In this document: positions 41,484 to 53,064 of the stretch, in pieces
How the letters are laid out: each line of letters begins with the position of its first letter
Position numbering within the stretch: position 1 is the stretch's first letter
DNA from: Styela clava
Taxonomy: Eukaryota > Chordata > Ascidiacea > Stolidobranchia > Styelidae
DNA length: 64,000 bases
Assembly (NCBI RefSeq): GCF_964204865.1
Contig: NC_135258.1
Coordinates: forward strand, 8,981,001 to 9,045,000
Reading direction: 5' to 3'
Notes under the pieces: model-generated
Seen by the model: only the letters and a program-made list of their open reading frames with translations
Told to the model about the DNA's origin: nothing
Databases searched by the model: none
Translations under genes and position numbers: made by a program

Positions 41484-43382
41484 AAAATGACACTATAAAA
41501 CATTAAATATATATATAAAGTGGTTTTTAATAAGTTTATAGTGTTTGTATTTGACTGTTGTATATTTCATTACATAAGACATTTTTATGTTTATGTGGCC
41601 ATCTCCGTGGGTATCAGCTCCGGATAGCGGAAATCCAAATTTATGAGTGGGAGAGATGGTCTGACGCAGAGATTTCAACGTGGGAGTCGCGACATTAATC
41701 ACATTTACTTTTATTTTCGCCAGTTATCAAGATCCAAAAACATGTTCGCGAAGGGAACGACAGAAAATAAAATGTTCTTAGTGGTGTACAGTATATTTGA
41801 AGTGGTATTTGCGTTTTGTATGTTCACCAAATTGAACATCGCTCTGAATTCCCCGAAATCAGTGAAACTGATACTGGCGGCTTCATGTCAACCTTTGATT
41901 GTGAAATATTGTGAATTCTGACATTTGAGACATAATTTAAATCTCTATTGCAGTTTTTAAATTAATAAACAGGCCAAATTTTCTTCATGTATAAGATTAG
42001 TAATAGAGTTATTTGCATATATAGAACTTTGCTTTGTCACAAAATCACCGCATTCTTTGGAAAATTCCTATCTTTCGATATGTACTGCTATGTATGAGTT
42101 AGTTTTGTCGTCCAAACTTTGCTTCAAAATATGAAATTAACTTCATTTTTCTACGATTCTTCATCTCGCGCGCTTTTCTAACGTCAACATTAGTTGTGTA
42201 TATTGTGAAAAATAATATAAAAAAGTGGTACGATAAAGCCCCCTAAAATTGCATTTAATTTTATTCTATTGACTTTGTATTGTATAGAACGGGTAACAAG
42301 GCTCAGGGGCGCAGCCATGACGCGGGGTTGGGGGTTGCCATTTCACTTATTAAAAAAGCTGACTTTTTCCGCTGATATTGATTTTTTCCGTATTTCTCAA
42401 TCTAATGATAATACTGTTCTAACCCAACTAAATTATCGATGTCCTCGTCGCGCAACTCGTACATTTCTCGACAGATAGGGGAAAAAGATTGTGAGAATTT
42501 TTAGAAACTGATATTGAGATGTTCACTAAAATGAAATAATAACGTCTCACTTCGATGAGCGATTAAAACAAGACAAGACCCGAAGAAGCACTTTATTACC
42601 ACCTCCCTATTCAGTCTTTCAAAAAACTGGCAGCGCCATTGATCCGACCCTCCCTTATCTGATCATTTATGAGATGCCCTAGCTAAGAGCTTTTTCAAAA
42701 AAAAAATTAAAAATGAGTCTGAATTTTGTATTTAATTGTAAAAAAATTTCCAACTTTCTCCAAGAGCCGGGGGCGCGCAAAATGCAATATCGGGCCGTAG
42801 TTTGTCCATCCCTTGTCTGGAGTATAGCATTAAATTATTGTATTTCTATGGTCCTTGCCACGGGAAATTTTATTGACTGCGGTCATCATAATTATTAAGT
42901 TAAGTATTGCAGTTTGATCATTTATCTGGGACAGGTTGTGGTTTTTGTGACAATTTCTCAGCATCTAAATTTTGCAAAGAACTTGTAGTCTCCAAATCAA
43001 CTAAATACTACTACAGGGTGGGACAAATGTGGGTTAACAGTCAGTGGATTTATTGGATTTATGTTATTTTATTATTTATGTTATGTTATTTATTGGATTT
43101 ATTAGGAATAAATGTCATCCTACTTTTGGCCCATTTTGTATATTCTGAACGGTTTTCATTTGTTTTACTGTATTATTGTGGCAGTCAGCTCAAAGCTCAG
43201 CATCCTATTGCTTCATCCATATTATCTAAAATACTCGTTATTCTCAGATAAAACATTTATTTGTCTATTTTTATTTATGTCGACTTGATATGATGACTAT
43301 AAAATTATATATGATTACATGTGTAAAACTTGCATGTATATAGATGAGTAGGGTGAGGATATTTTGCTTTCATCAATCATCT
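41484..43382. other. Intergenic between genes A and B
   Basis: Contains only weak ORFs. CAGGGGCGCAGCCATGA near 42303 has the look of a hAT-type terminus, but no partner end was found. No gene recognised. Confidence 0.4.
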
Positions 43383-45100
43383 TTATTTAGTCACATCGCT
43401 GCGCGGTGATCCAGATAGGTTCATCTCAGCTGTAAAAATAATTTTACTGCGATTTAAAACCAGGAGAAAAATCTCAGTATTAACCATAGTAAAATATTGT
43501 TAGAACCGCTTATTTGCATCATGATTATTTACACATAATGATTGAATTTCTCCATTTACTGAAAGCTTTTATTAAAAAAATTGTGGTGGGGGGAGTAAGA
43601 AAAACCTGAATCATAAAAATATAATATTTTGTATATTACTTTCTCCAAGCAGTTCCAAGTCCCGCAGTGTGTCTTCATCTAATTGATCACTGATCTTAGC
43701 TGAAGTTTTCTGCAAGCATCATATATTAAAACAACACTTTATCTCAAAAATATTGTCTTTGGAGCATACCAAAATGATTCATATTAATTAGTAAATTACT
43801 TTTTCTTCAGATTGTTGAGTATCCCACAACCATAGCCGCCTCCACCAGCCTCGTCGACGAGCGCGATGACGTATTCTATGAAAGAAAAATATATGTTAGA
43901 CTGTTAGAGCATCGCAAAACGAGTGCGTGGATATCATTAAGTCTTTAGTAGGGCAAAATAGAATAACAACCTGCATAACAACTACTTTTGATTTACCTGC
44001 ATAAATGCGTGTTTATATAACCAAGTCGAGAACACCAAATTAGTCAAATTACATGTCAATATCATGTAAAGATCTCTAGATAGTGATCATTTAATAGCTG
44101 GTGTCATAAATTGCAGCCCAGTTGTAATATGATGTTGCATAATATTTTCCTTTGTTCATGGTCATTTAGCAAGTTTGACTTGTATCCTACTGTGTTTATA
44201 ACTGCATTATTTTTTCAAAATACTCTCTATGGTCTCGTTAGCAAATAAACACGATGAAATAAAGCAAATGGACCAGCGAGCAATCAACAATTTTAACATA
44301 TATAAAGAACGCATACATTTTTTTCGCGACATTGTGCCTTCTTCTCCTTCTTCTTCTCCTTCTCCATTCCAAAGAATCCATAACCATTAAAATAACCAAT
44401 AAAAGAATAATTGACGTTTTCAGTCGAAACATGCTACCAGGTTTTACACACGGTTACACAATATCTGGGCGTTGTGAACAGGACTGATTTTAAAATGAGC
44501 TCAATTTCCACCCGTCACGCTTTTTAAAAGCATATTCCATCTATACCAATGGGTTAACGACACATTCTTTATACCATTTGTAATTTTGTTACATCTATAG
44601 AATGAAACAATAAAGTGCAAGTGTTTAGGTGGTTTAATCAATTTCCTGATCTATTAAATGAGAATACATGATCTAATATATTAAACAATATATTGTAAGC
44701 TAACACGTTTTTAAAACGCACTTGCACAAACACTCTATTCTTCATAATTGTTTTCACCTTAAACACCAGCCTGGAACAATAAGAGACATCAGTCATAACC
44801 TTTATTCAATTGTCAACAATTAGATATTAAGCATCGTGTACCCAAAATTGCTTCCTCGTCTGACCCCCATAACTTCCCTGGTTTTGTTTTGTTTGAAGGT
44901 CGCGACTATTGCACAGAGTTTATGCCATGGGTTGAATTTATCGTGCAGCAAATTTCAGTAATGAGGTTAATATTAGGTTTCGTAAAATTAGCTGGATGTA
45001 AATTTGTTCAATTTTTTATGCAGTATTCTATTGTATATGCTCAGAATTATGGGATGGCAATTTACAATTTTTATACAAGTTGTTAAAAGTGAACTGCGTT
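43380..45100 (-). repeat. Tandem duplication unit with gene B
   Basis: Partner of 37980-41000. It is shorter mainly because introns and spacer are smaller. Small ORFs on the plus strand upstream of B (44.9-45.2 kb) are not conserved in the partner. Confidence 0.7.
43383..44432 (-). CDS. Gene B: poly-Arg / Trp-rich AMP-like precursor, four exons, 102 aa
   Basis: Exons in coding order: 44317-44432, 43800-43875, 43640-43709 and 43383-43429; phases 2, 0 and 1 as in A and E. The signal peptide (MFRLKTSIILLLVILMVMDS, then LEW) matches A closely. Directly after it come nine consecutive Arg coded only by AGA/AGG, then HNVAKKI, then IRHRARRRGWWRRLWLW. Residues 24-56 thus hold 16 Arg, 2 Lys, 2 His and 4 Trp with no acidic residue. 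The rest is milder: DTQQSEEK, then KISDQLDEDTLRDLELLGE, ending SDVTK. AATAAA overlaps the TAA stop. Such an Arg/Trp core is expected to bind membranes or nucleic acid. The role as an AMP is inferred from precursor layout and neighbours. Confidence 0.85.
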
Positions 45101-45612
45101 TGATGTTTTACATTTATTATTGTTTTTGTTTAGTATGCGTTGGTACCTTTGGCATAGCATCGGTTTTTGAATGTATGGCGGGTTAGTCTGACGCAATGTC
45201 ACGTGGTAGAAAAACGACTGAAGGGTAAGGGGAAATGTAGAACCCATAGATCTCGAATTGAATGAAAAAAGGGATTATTACCTTCTAGAGCCCTTTTTTC
45301 ATGTACTGAAAATTTGAAATCTATTGGATGAGAAGAGAAGAATTGTCCAACCACAGAATTCTTGAAAAAATAATAATATTACTAAAATGTTTAAATTGTG
45401 TAGTATTTTGATATTCTAGCTATTTATTATTCGATGAAAATAATGAGATGTCGGCTACAATATCGTAAAATTGGGTGTTACGTGATTCTGGATTTAAAGT
45501 TGAGTTTCAGTCGCATTTATATACTAACTCATCTGAATTTATTTATTTTTTTAATTTGGGAATTAGGGTTGGATCTTACTCATATAGGAAAAATACGATC
45601 TACAGTCTACGA

Positions 45613-46054
45613 CAGGGGTCGGCAACCTACGGCCGACTATAATCCGGCACTATAATCCGGCCCGCGACGCTTCACTGAATTATAGTAACGAAACATCCGT
45701 TTTGACGAATATATTCTTTAGACTAAATTATATTATAACCTAACAATTATATAATTCACAATTACTTGTTCAATGAGCATATAATTTAATGATAATTAAG
45801 CAAATGGCAACAAAACGCAGAAAAGTTGATGCTAAGTGCAAAGGGTTCGATGGCGCTGAAAATATTCAAATGGGATTTTATGAGATGCACTGAGGAAATA
45901 ATTCTATATTCTATGCGAGAGATGTTTCACTGCTTGATTTTTATTATAAAAAGTACCATCTGTTCGGTTTCATCTTTCTAAAAATATGTGCGGCCCGCCA
46001 ATGACTTGCAACCCTTATTTTGGCACGCGAGCGACAAAAGGTTGCCGACCCCTA
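45613..46054. mobile_element. hAT-type MITE, 442 bp
   Basis: Starts CAGGGGTCGGCAACCTACGG and ends GGTTGCCGACCCCTA (last base changed from G), with a perfect 8 bp target duplication GTCTACGA (45605-45612 and 46055-46062). Same family as the nested copy at 30786-31196. Non-coding. Confidence 0.88.
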
Positions 46055-46062
46055 GTCTACGA

Positions 46063-47476
46063 CCTACGTAATCGTTGATATTTAGGCTAAATGTTTGAAA
46101 CATCTTTTCAGCCCTTGGGACCAATAGCAATACCGGACATGTGTTACACTATATAAAACAGCCCTTGTTCAAATTTAACAATAGAAGAAAATAGGTCACT
46201 TCTTGTTGTTTCATAATCTTAAGGTTATGATTTTTAAAAGACAATGATGATTATGACTAGCATGTTTATGACCAGAGCCAAACAGGGAACATTTATGGCA
46301 AATATAAATACACTTAGCCGAAATTATCTTTCTATATATGAACAAGGATTGAACCAGACAATTTTGAAATAGCACTATTGTATTTTGGGAGTTATGAGTC
46401 ACTTTGTGAAAACTGAATATTTGCAATAAAGCGACAGAATATGCATTTTGAGAAAATTCTATAATAAAATAAACAATTATTCCTACTTCAGCAGAAAACT
46501 CCAACAAATGCCTCAAATGAGTCTTTTCTATGTCATATATTATATCATTAGTAAATTGTTTTTTGATACGATGGATACACGTTCGAAACAGATCATTAAT
46601 AAATTTTAATTGAGGATCCAATATACGTTAGATGCCATCGATGTACAATTATCTCGGATTGAAAACCTTACTAGTTATTTGATTAACATGTGCCTGTCAT
46701 CTAACTCTGGCATATTGTAGGGAAAGGGAGCGCATCATTTGCATACCCTTCATACTTCTACAAAGTAGTCTTGTAAAAAGGGCGCCACTGCAATTCCGTG
46801 CGACTAACATTTTTACGACTCTCTTATCATTCCATACGGCCTACACTAACTTAACCTTCTGTACAGAAACGTGGACAGAATTATTATAAATTCAAAAATA
46901 TTATATTTCGTAGGGTTGGGAAAGTAAAGATGCATTTTTTTTCAACCAGTTTTATTTTGTATTATCACCATGACTGGTTTCAGTGTATTTGTACCGGATC
47001 TATTTTCTGCTTTTCAGGAACATTAAAACAACGTGGAAAACGATGAAACCCTGTTTGATATCATTTCCAGTCACGGTATGACAGCGGAAAGATACCAGTC
47101 CTCCCAAATAATAGTTAACTCCTTACATATCGTTAGATATCAGCGGCTGCTTGTATAGGGAATTGTACCAAGCAAAAAGCGTGAATAAGTGTGGTATAAA
47201 AATTGCTGACTATGCTTGTTTATAAGGACTTCAAAGAATTGTTTTAAAGATTCATTTTATTTTCACCGAATATTACAAAATGAAAATAATAGAGGTCGTT
47301 GTCATACTAAGTAATTTTAGTGTCATAACCATAATTGAAATGTATTGAAAATTTTGTTCAGACATTTAAGCTGAAACACTATTGAAATTGTGATTTTCCC
47401 ATGTTTTACTGTGTTGAACATAATTTATCATTTCAAATTGTGGTTATGAAACATGGGTGTTTGTTGTGATTTCGTT
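46063..47476. other. Intergenic between B and C
   Basis: A minus-strand 136-codon ORF (46211-46621) has no ATG-bounded domain and is judged chance. Nothing else recognised. Confidence 0.4.
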
Positions 47477-48045
47477 TTATTCATAAATGTCTTCAAATAT
47501 TTTTTGCAATTTTTCGGCCATGGTGTCTTGGTATGCCAACTCATCACTGTCGTCGTCGAACGTTGTCAAAATTTCGTCCAAACTGTCTTTTGGAGCAGGA
47601 TTTTGCTGCATCCACTTTCTTCTCCATTTTCTAGTAAAAAAGGAAATAGTGATTAAAATAGTGATTGAAAATTATATACAAAACTAGAATGATATATAAA
47701 ACTAGCTACGTCAAAAGGAAAGTTTGTACACTAATAATAAAAAATTCGTGTACAGCAACTTAAGTTGTTACTTCGTTGAAATTGATTCATTTTTACTCAA
47801 ATATTCAAAAAACGTATTCGGTCAGAGACCGAAGACTTATCGACCGAAAGTTAGGGGATCCCCCAAAACAGCGCTCTTACTTCATAGTGACACCTTGTGT
47901 CCCATCACCAATTAATTAATAACTCGCCAATTATACGACATAATTCATCCAAAATCATTAGGCTTCTGGTCCGACATCTGATGAATGCACATGCAAAATC
48001 TGGAGCAGATTCAATCTCGCTTTCGTGAGATATCGCGTGCATTTA

Positions 48046-48076
<31 letters not shown>

Positions 48077-48283
48077 AATACCTATCAGACAAATACCTAT
48101 CAACATACTTACCGATTAAAATCGATATCAGTAATAATTGTGTTTCACTTACAGGTGGTTATACCAGAAACGTTTTAGTTTCTGTAGCCGAATTTCTTTA
48201 GTAGTAGGTTCAGAAGTAGCCTCAGCGAAGCTGATCAATACGACTGCCAACAACAACACCAACACGATTGCACGCATCTCCAT
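47477..48283 (-). CDS. Gene C: Trp/Arg-rich AMP-like precursor, two coding exons, 94 aa
   Basis: Coding exons 48153-48283 and 47477-47630, with a phase 2 GTAAGT/TAG intron. The upstream of two in-frame ATGs was chosen (MEMRAIVLVLLLAVVLISFA, then EA); this Met-x-Met opening is also typical of styelin precursors. The mature part starts TSEPTTKEIR, then the cationic core LQKLKRFWYNHLKWRRKW (three Trp, eight basic residues between 32 and 49). A long acidic tail follows, including DSLDEILTTFDDDSDEL and KIFEDIYE. The intron cuts the core after FWYNH. The plan and the KRFW motif match gene F. A 5' UTR intron (48290-48409) and a TATA box precede it. AATAAA overlaps the stop. AMP function inferred. 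Confidence 0.85.
48046..48085. repeat. CAGA microsatellite in the intron of gene C
   Basis: About nine CAGA-type units, followed by a short tandem CAAATACCTATCA duplication. Confidence 0.85.
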
Positions 48284-48289
48284 ACTTAT

Positions 48290-48409
48290 CTGTAAGAATA
48301 GAAAATAAAATTTCACTGACGGTATTTTAAAACGATAACTTTGAACGGCATGACACTTGTTTTTCTTAAATAATTATTTTTTGATAATATTGAAGTTTTT
48401 TGTACTTAC
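48290..48409 (-). other. 5' UTR intron of gene C
   Basis: Donor AAG|GTAAGT and acceptor TTCTATTCTTACAG lie just upstream of the start ATG. Gene F has a comparable acceptor (ATATTCTAG, at 60528-60529), so a leader intron may be general for the two-exon class. Confidence 0.65.
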
Positions 48410-48482
48410 CTTCTAACAGGTAATACGTCTTCGTCTATGAGTAAAGTTGAACAAAATATGTCTAAAAGCAGCGACTGCATTA

Positions 48483-48490
48483 CTTTTATA
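48483..48490 (-). promoter_or_regulatory. TATA box of gene C
   Basis: TATAAAAG on the minus strand, about 75 bp before the leader donor. This places the transcription start near 48455. Confidence 0.65.
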
Positions 48491-48788
48491 CATAATAATC
48501 CAGGAAGAACTCTATTGACAAGGCATATCGTATTTCATTGTTTTATTAAAAAGCGTATAATATTATGAGTCGTACGGAAGCGTTTCAACATTTACTCTTT
48601 GAAACCTTTTGTTTTATTGATTCTCAATAATGATGAACCCGTACCGAACCTGACGGTAAAAGAATAAAAATGGCTATTTAAAGTCGTAACGGGGGCAAAA
48701 GTAACCTTCATTGAATAGCGTTAATATTTCCTGTCGCGTGCACATATTCTTGTATGATAATAAACTAAACCTCCGTTTCCCCAGTTTA

Positions 48789-48969
48789 AACATAATCCTG
48801 ATTAGTGCATGATTGCCACCAGGTAAACTCATGTTGATAATAAATGAAGCAAAACCGGTGTTAGCAAAACGATGTAATTTGCCAACGTTTCGAATTATGC
48901 CCTGATGAAGTTTTTCTGTATAGAAATTCTTTTTGTGCTTCATTTATTATCAACATAATCCTGATTAGT
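48789..48969. repeat. Nested inverted and direct repeat (large hairpin)
   Basis: A perfect 20 bp inverted pair (48831-48850 and 48937-48956, ATGTTGATAATAAATGAAGC) encloses about 86 bp. The 18 bp AACATAATCCTGATTAGT occurs directly at 48789-48806 and 48952-48969. The loop contains CAACGTTTCG and CCCTGATGAAG, a phrase often found near the 3' ends of some retroelements. Origin unclear. Confidence 0.7.
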
Positions 48970-49429
48970 TTTACTAATTAAAACTCTCCAAACGCGTGAA
49001 GGACAGTACTCGTTGCACTAATAGCAAAATTACAGTTAGCAATAGAGTTGGACTAAATCTTTATCACAGTTTATGAACATTTATTTGAAGAGCATTAAAG
49101 CAAATAAATGATTACTAAAAGGGCCCACTTGTACACTCGTACAATAAAACAATCCAACAAATAGTGGATTTATTCATCCTCCATCTAGAATTCTAGCAAA
49201 ATTTTACAGAAAAGAATAAAAGCTTATGGAGTAACTTACGTACAATAAGAGAACATATATCACTAATTTTTCATTTCTGTAATCCATGTTATCCGAAGGT
49301 TACACATTTTAAACCTTGTCACTCCAGGATCAATTTTATACTCACTAGCCATTGTATATTTTTTTCCTAGAGGAAGCGCATGTTTTTTAAATAGTTAATA
49401 ATCTTTAACCTTTTTTCAAATTCATATTT

Positions 49430-50983
49430 TCGGACTCACTATAATGTCAAGCTCGGAGATTTATTTTTTTCAATTTTCCTCAGTGTGGTGCTTTGAGAAA
49501 ATAGTTTTAAAAAGTATTCATTTTCTGGTTGTAATCTCCATTTTTTTTACTTTTCATAAATTCTACATTATCTCGTACTTTCATGGAAGAAAGCACGTTA
49601 TATAAGAGCCATACTAAAATAATATTTTATCTATTTTAAAATTACCTATCAAAATAAAACTATTACGAACGAACATTTGAAGGATACCGGACGAAAAGGG
49701 TCATCATAAAATACAGACACGTAGCATTTGACTACAGAAGCTTTCAATATTAGTAGGTAAAACCATGCAGGCAAAGTAAAACTATTCACAAATTTAAGTA
49801 AGAAATTTTGATAATTATGGTAGGCGATCCTCAATTAATATAATAACATGTATATTATACGAATGCATTGGTTTCCCAGTAGTTTTTTTTTCATTTTTTA
49901 TTGTCCGTGTGATCAACTGCGATTTTACATAAAAGTTGGGTCCATATTATCTGCAAGAATTCCTTTTCGCACAAACTAGTACACTTTTATTTAGGAAACA
50001 ATTGACAATTTGTAGACATAATTATATGTATCGTAGAACCGTTTTGTACAATTTTTATTCTTGCATAAAAATAAATTATTTTCCATCTCTCGATCTGGAA
50101 AGACACTGAAGCAACACACAATCGTCTTTCATCTTGTGCAAAACTTCATAAAAAGAAGCACTAATTACGTGAAATATTGGTTTCATTAGCAACTATTATT
50201 ATCGCTCTTGTTTTAGGATGAAATACTCTTTATTTATCCTTTATTTCACTATTTTACAGATAGCAATATAAATTTGCCTTTCGAGATGGACGGTGGAAAT
50301 TCTGCCTATATTAAGCCTATTTTTTTTTTAAAATGGCAAATATTTTATTTTTCATTTCTTATATATTCTGATTATTGAACTGATACATTGTATTGAACTT
50401 TATCAACAAATAATTATTTTCAATTATAGGCGTTCACATCATTGACGAATTCCTGCATACGTTTAAAGATCACGTCATCAGCATCTTTGTATTTTGAATC
50501 TGTGGTTTCGTGGTCTAACTCAGCCACTATATTGTCCAAAACATCTCCGGATGAAAATTGCCTGTTTATCTTCCATCTTCTACTAGAAAAATAAAGTTCA
50601 TAGGTATACGACGTCATCTGGTATTTGTCGTCACAAAAAATGCTGTTTTTTAAAAATACTAGGAAACACTAAACTTTGAATCAAACTAACATTTGAAGTT
50701 CTATGATTTACAATTTTCAACATCACTTTTGGAGTAAAGTGTGGTTCAATATTATTATTTGAATACTTATCCCCAGGTCTGATTTTTCATTCAATCTATT
50801 ATTTACAAAGAATAGTTCTCAGTCTTTTCTATCTGGTTAACTTTCTTTAATCATTATCATGCCACGATTGTCGTGAATCAAACAATTTTTTTTCATTAAA
50901 CGAAACTTACAAAAACTTAATAAACCATGACTTTTTTTGGTCTAAAATTCTTTGGATTCGGAATTGTCGCCTGCCAATTACTT
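49430..50983 (-). repeat. Segmental duplication, D copy
   Basis: Same-orientation copy of about 59100-60360, sharing TTTTCTGGTTGTAATCTCC, ACGTACTTTCATGG-like and TTATATAAGAGCC stretches, the whole exon 2, and intron 1 up to TCGCCTGC(C/A)AATTAC. Homology stops near 50981, about 30 bp before the position matching the exon 1 donor in F. Confidence 0.85.
50420..50579 (-). pseudogene. Gene D: orphan second exon of an F-type AMP-like gene
   Basis: This 160 nt exon is the same length as exon 2 of gene F and has an intact frame, acceptor CTAGTAG and TGA stop. It codes the end of the cationic core (RWKINRQFS) and the acidic tail (SGDVLDNIVAELDHETTDSK ... EFVNDVNAYN), differing from F at only a few residues. 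No F-like exon 1 exists upstream, because the duplication ended inside intron 1. The nearest upstream exon candidate (51488-51718) ends in phase 0, but this exon needs phase 2, so they do not join in frame. It is best read as a truncated recent copy, unless an unseen exon feeds it. Confidence 0.75.
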
Positions 50984-51487
50984 TTTAATGAATGAACAAT
51001 TTGAAACCGATGTTGGTACTTGAAAAACAACCCATTGACTCCAATAAAACTTTACAAAATAAAAGTTGAATACACAAGATTTAATTATATATTTGTAAAT
51101 ACGATTCGACGTGAAAGTGACATAGTCCCAATCATAAAACCAGACTGACCCTGGATAAATTGAAACTTTCTATTGCATTAAACAATGAACAATGTTGTTA
51201 AAATGTCAAATTCAATTTTGAAACCATGGCATATACTGGCCTATTAATGCCCTGAACTAGTTTCGTTGATTCGGTGTATCTTTATGTCATGGTAGTAAGG
51301 CGGGGGGCATACACCTAACTTATCGTAAGCTAAACAGAATTTAAAGAAAACAGATCAGAACGTAGTGAATGATGAAAACAACAGGATGCTATCCCAGCAC
51401 AATTTAAAAAGCTTTGCCCCAGCTTTACATCAATATGACTAGAACAGTCCGTAAACATGCATCAATTTGCAAGTGAGTAATACATAC

Positions 51488-51718
51488 CTGAATCCAGTTT
51501 TCTAATAGCTGACATTTCTCCAGCCATGATTCTTCAGGTAGGGAATACCCTTTTCTATGCAATGCAGATGGTGGCTTACCAGGGGTTGCAACATGCAAGT
51601 TTTCATCGTTTCTGTCGCTTTCCCTCACAACTGCTAGTATGTCCTGAGTATCAAAATCCGCCATGGCGATAGTAAACAATAACATGGACAACACATAAAC
51701 AACAGAAAACCGCAGTGC
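51488..51718 (-). CDS. Candidate exon of an unrecognised secreted protein
   Basis: A 231 nt open block with acceptor-like TTATTAG and a good donor CAG|GTATGT, phase 0 at both ends. It reads a hydrophobic start (RFSVVYVLSMLLFTIAMA), then DFDTQDILAVVRESDRNDE, then HVATPGKPPSALHRKGY and SLPEESWLEKCQLLENWIQ. The start resembles a signal peptide with cleavage after AMA. The first in-frame ATG lies inside it, so an upstream exon or the internal ATG would be needed. A second frame just upstream (ATG CAG CAG CTG...) is also hydrophobic, so a small frameshift is possible. Neighbouring exons were not found. Family not recognised. Confidence 0.4.
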
Positions 51719-53064
51719 CTAATAACAGCTGCTGCATGAAATCTAAATGCATTTTATAGTCATTCAATTCATTAAGATGTATCACAATTTTATTAAAACA
51801 AATCCACGTAAAGAAAGCCAACTATAAAATATGTGAAAAACCTGATAAAAATGCAATCGTAGACTCTATCAAACAAAATCATTTCAAAATTAGTAAATGT
51901 TCGATTTACCTAAAAATGTACATAAAATGTAATTGTTATTCTTTACTTGTAATAAGCGTTTTTTATTTGTTTACGATAATTGTTTAAAACCGTATTAGGC
52001 ACTTTAACACGGGATTTTGAGAGGTAAAAAACGCGAGTTTGTAAATTTCACAGCTTTCTACATTTCGTATTTTTCGCATTCGATTGTCAAAAATGTCATT
52101 GTCATTTCAATTATCTCCATTGTTCACAGTATATAAGGGTCGAATTACAAAACCACGATTTAGCTTGCTTGCCAAACAGTCAATACTACTGGCTACCTCT
52201 CGGTCGCTTCGCTAGCTTTCACGACCGACAATCTTTGATCAATCTACGACTGACCTGCAAACTTTTCCAGTCTTTTGTCCATTCAGTGTCATTGACGTTT
52301 ACCAAACAATCTGTACTCGATGCCCTAATGACAATTGACCTACATTAGCATGCGGGCAAGATAGCATGTCAATTGCAATGACATAGAACTCTCCTAATCT
52401 GTTTGCACAAACTCACTCATATATCTTTTATCTCTAACAACTAAAACACGACTTTAACTATACTGGACCAATTGCTTTGAAATTCTCAATGATGAAAGAT
52501 TGTATTTTTTGCTAGAAGTCTATTACTTTTATTTATTTCCAAAATTTCTGGGCTCCTGAATTTGTTTGTTTGGGTGCCATTACGTTATCTAAATTAAAAA
52601 GTGTGCACATTATAGCGGTTGAAATCGTGAAATGAAAACTGCGGCACCAGTAGAGTCTCTCGTGACAAATTGCAAACCTGTACTACCTCGTTTTGACTTT
52701 CGTTTCGATATATTTAAGCATCCCTCTCTTGTTGAACAGTAGCATGATTTTTTGGCGTATTTAGCCAATTATACGTTTATATTGATAGATCGCAAAAAAA
52801 TAAATATATACCACAATTAAGGGACTGAATCAAGCAAGTTTATATAAATTTATATTCCTTTTATATTAGCAAATTTTGAGCAATTTTATTTTCAAGATTT
52901 TTTTGTGTGATATAAAAAGTTTCACACTCGTTCACTCCCAAACTCGCGTCACTCTCACTGTGAAAGTCCTTTTTCCTGAAACGCCATCTGCTAGCGTCTT
53001 CTGTTTCTTTGCTTCAATGTCTGAACCAGTAAAGGGGTAATTTTCAAATTGAATCACTTTATTA
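51719..53064. other. Intergenic
   Basis: A plus-strand TATATAAGG lies near 52131-52139, but no coding sequence follows it. Nothing else recognised. Confidence 0.4.

Noticed and set aside
42303-42640. Possible hAT-type element starting CAGGGGCGCAGCC
   Set aside because: No convincing inverted partner terminus or target duplication was found.
46211-46621. 136-codon minus-strand ORF that begins with a helical-looking stretch
   Set aside because: A donor-like GTAGGA occurs inside it, but no acceptor, signal peptide or relative was found.
48046-48085. CAGA repeat considered as a CRISPR-like array
   Set aside because: It is a simple microsatellite in an intron of an animal gene, with no spacers.
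48674-48943. 89-codon minus-strand ORF resembling a retroelement piece
   Set aside because: It covers the inverted-repeat structure at 48.8 kb. No reverse transcriptase motif is present.
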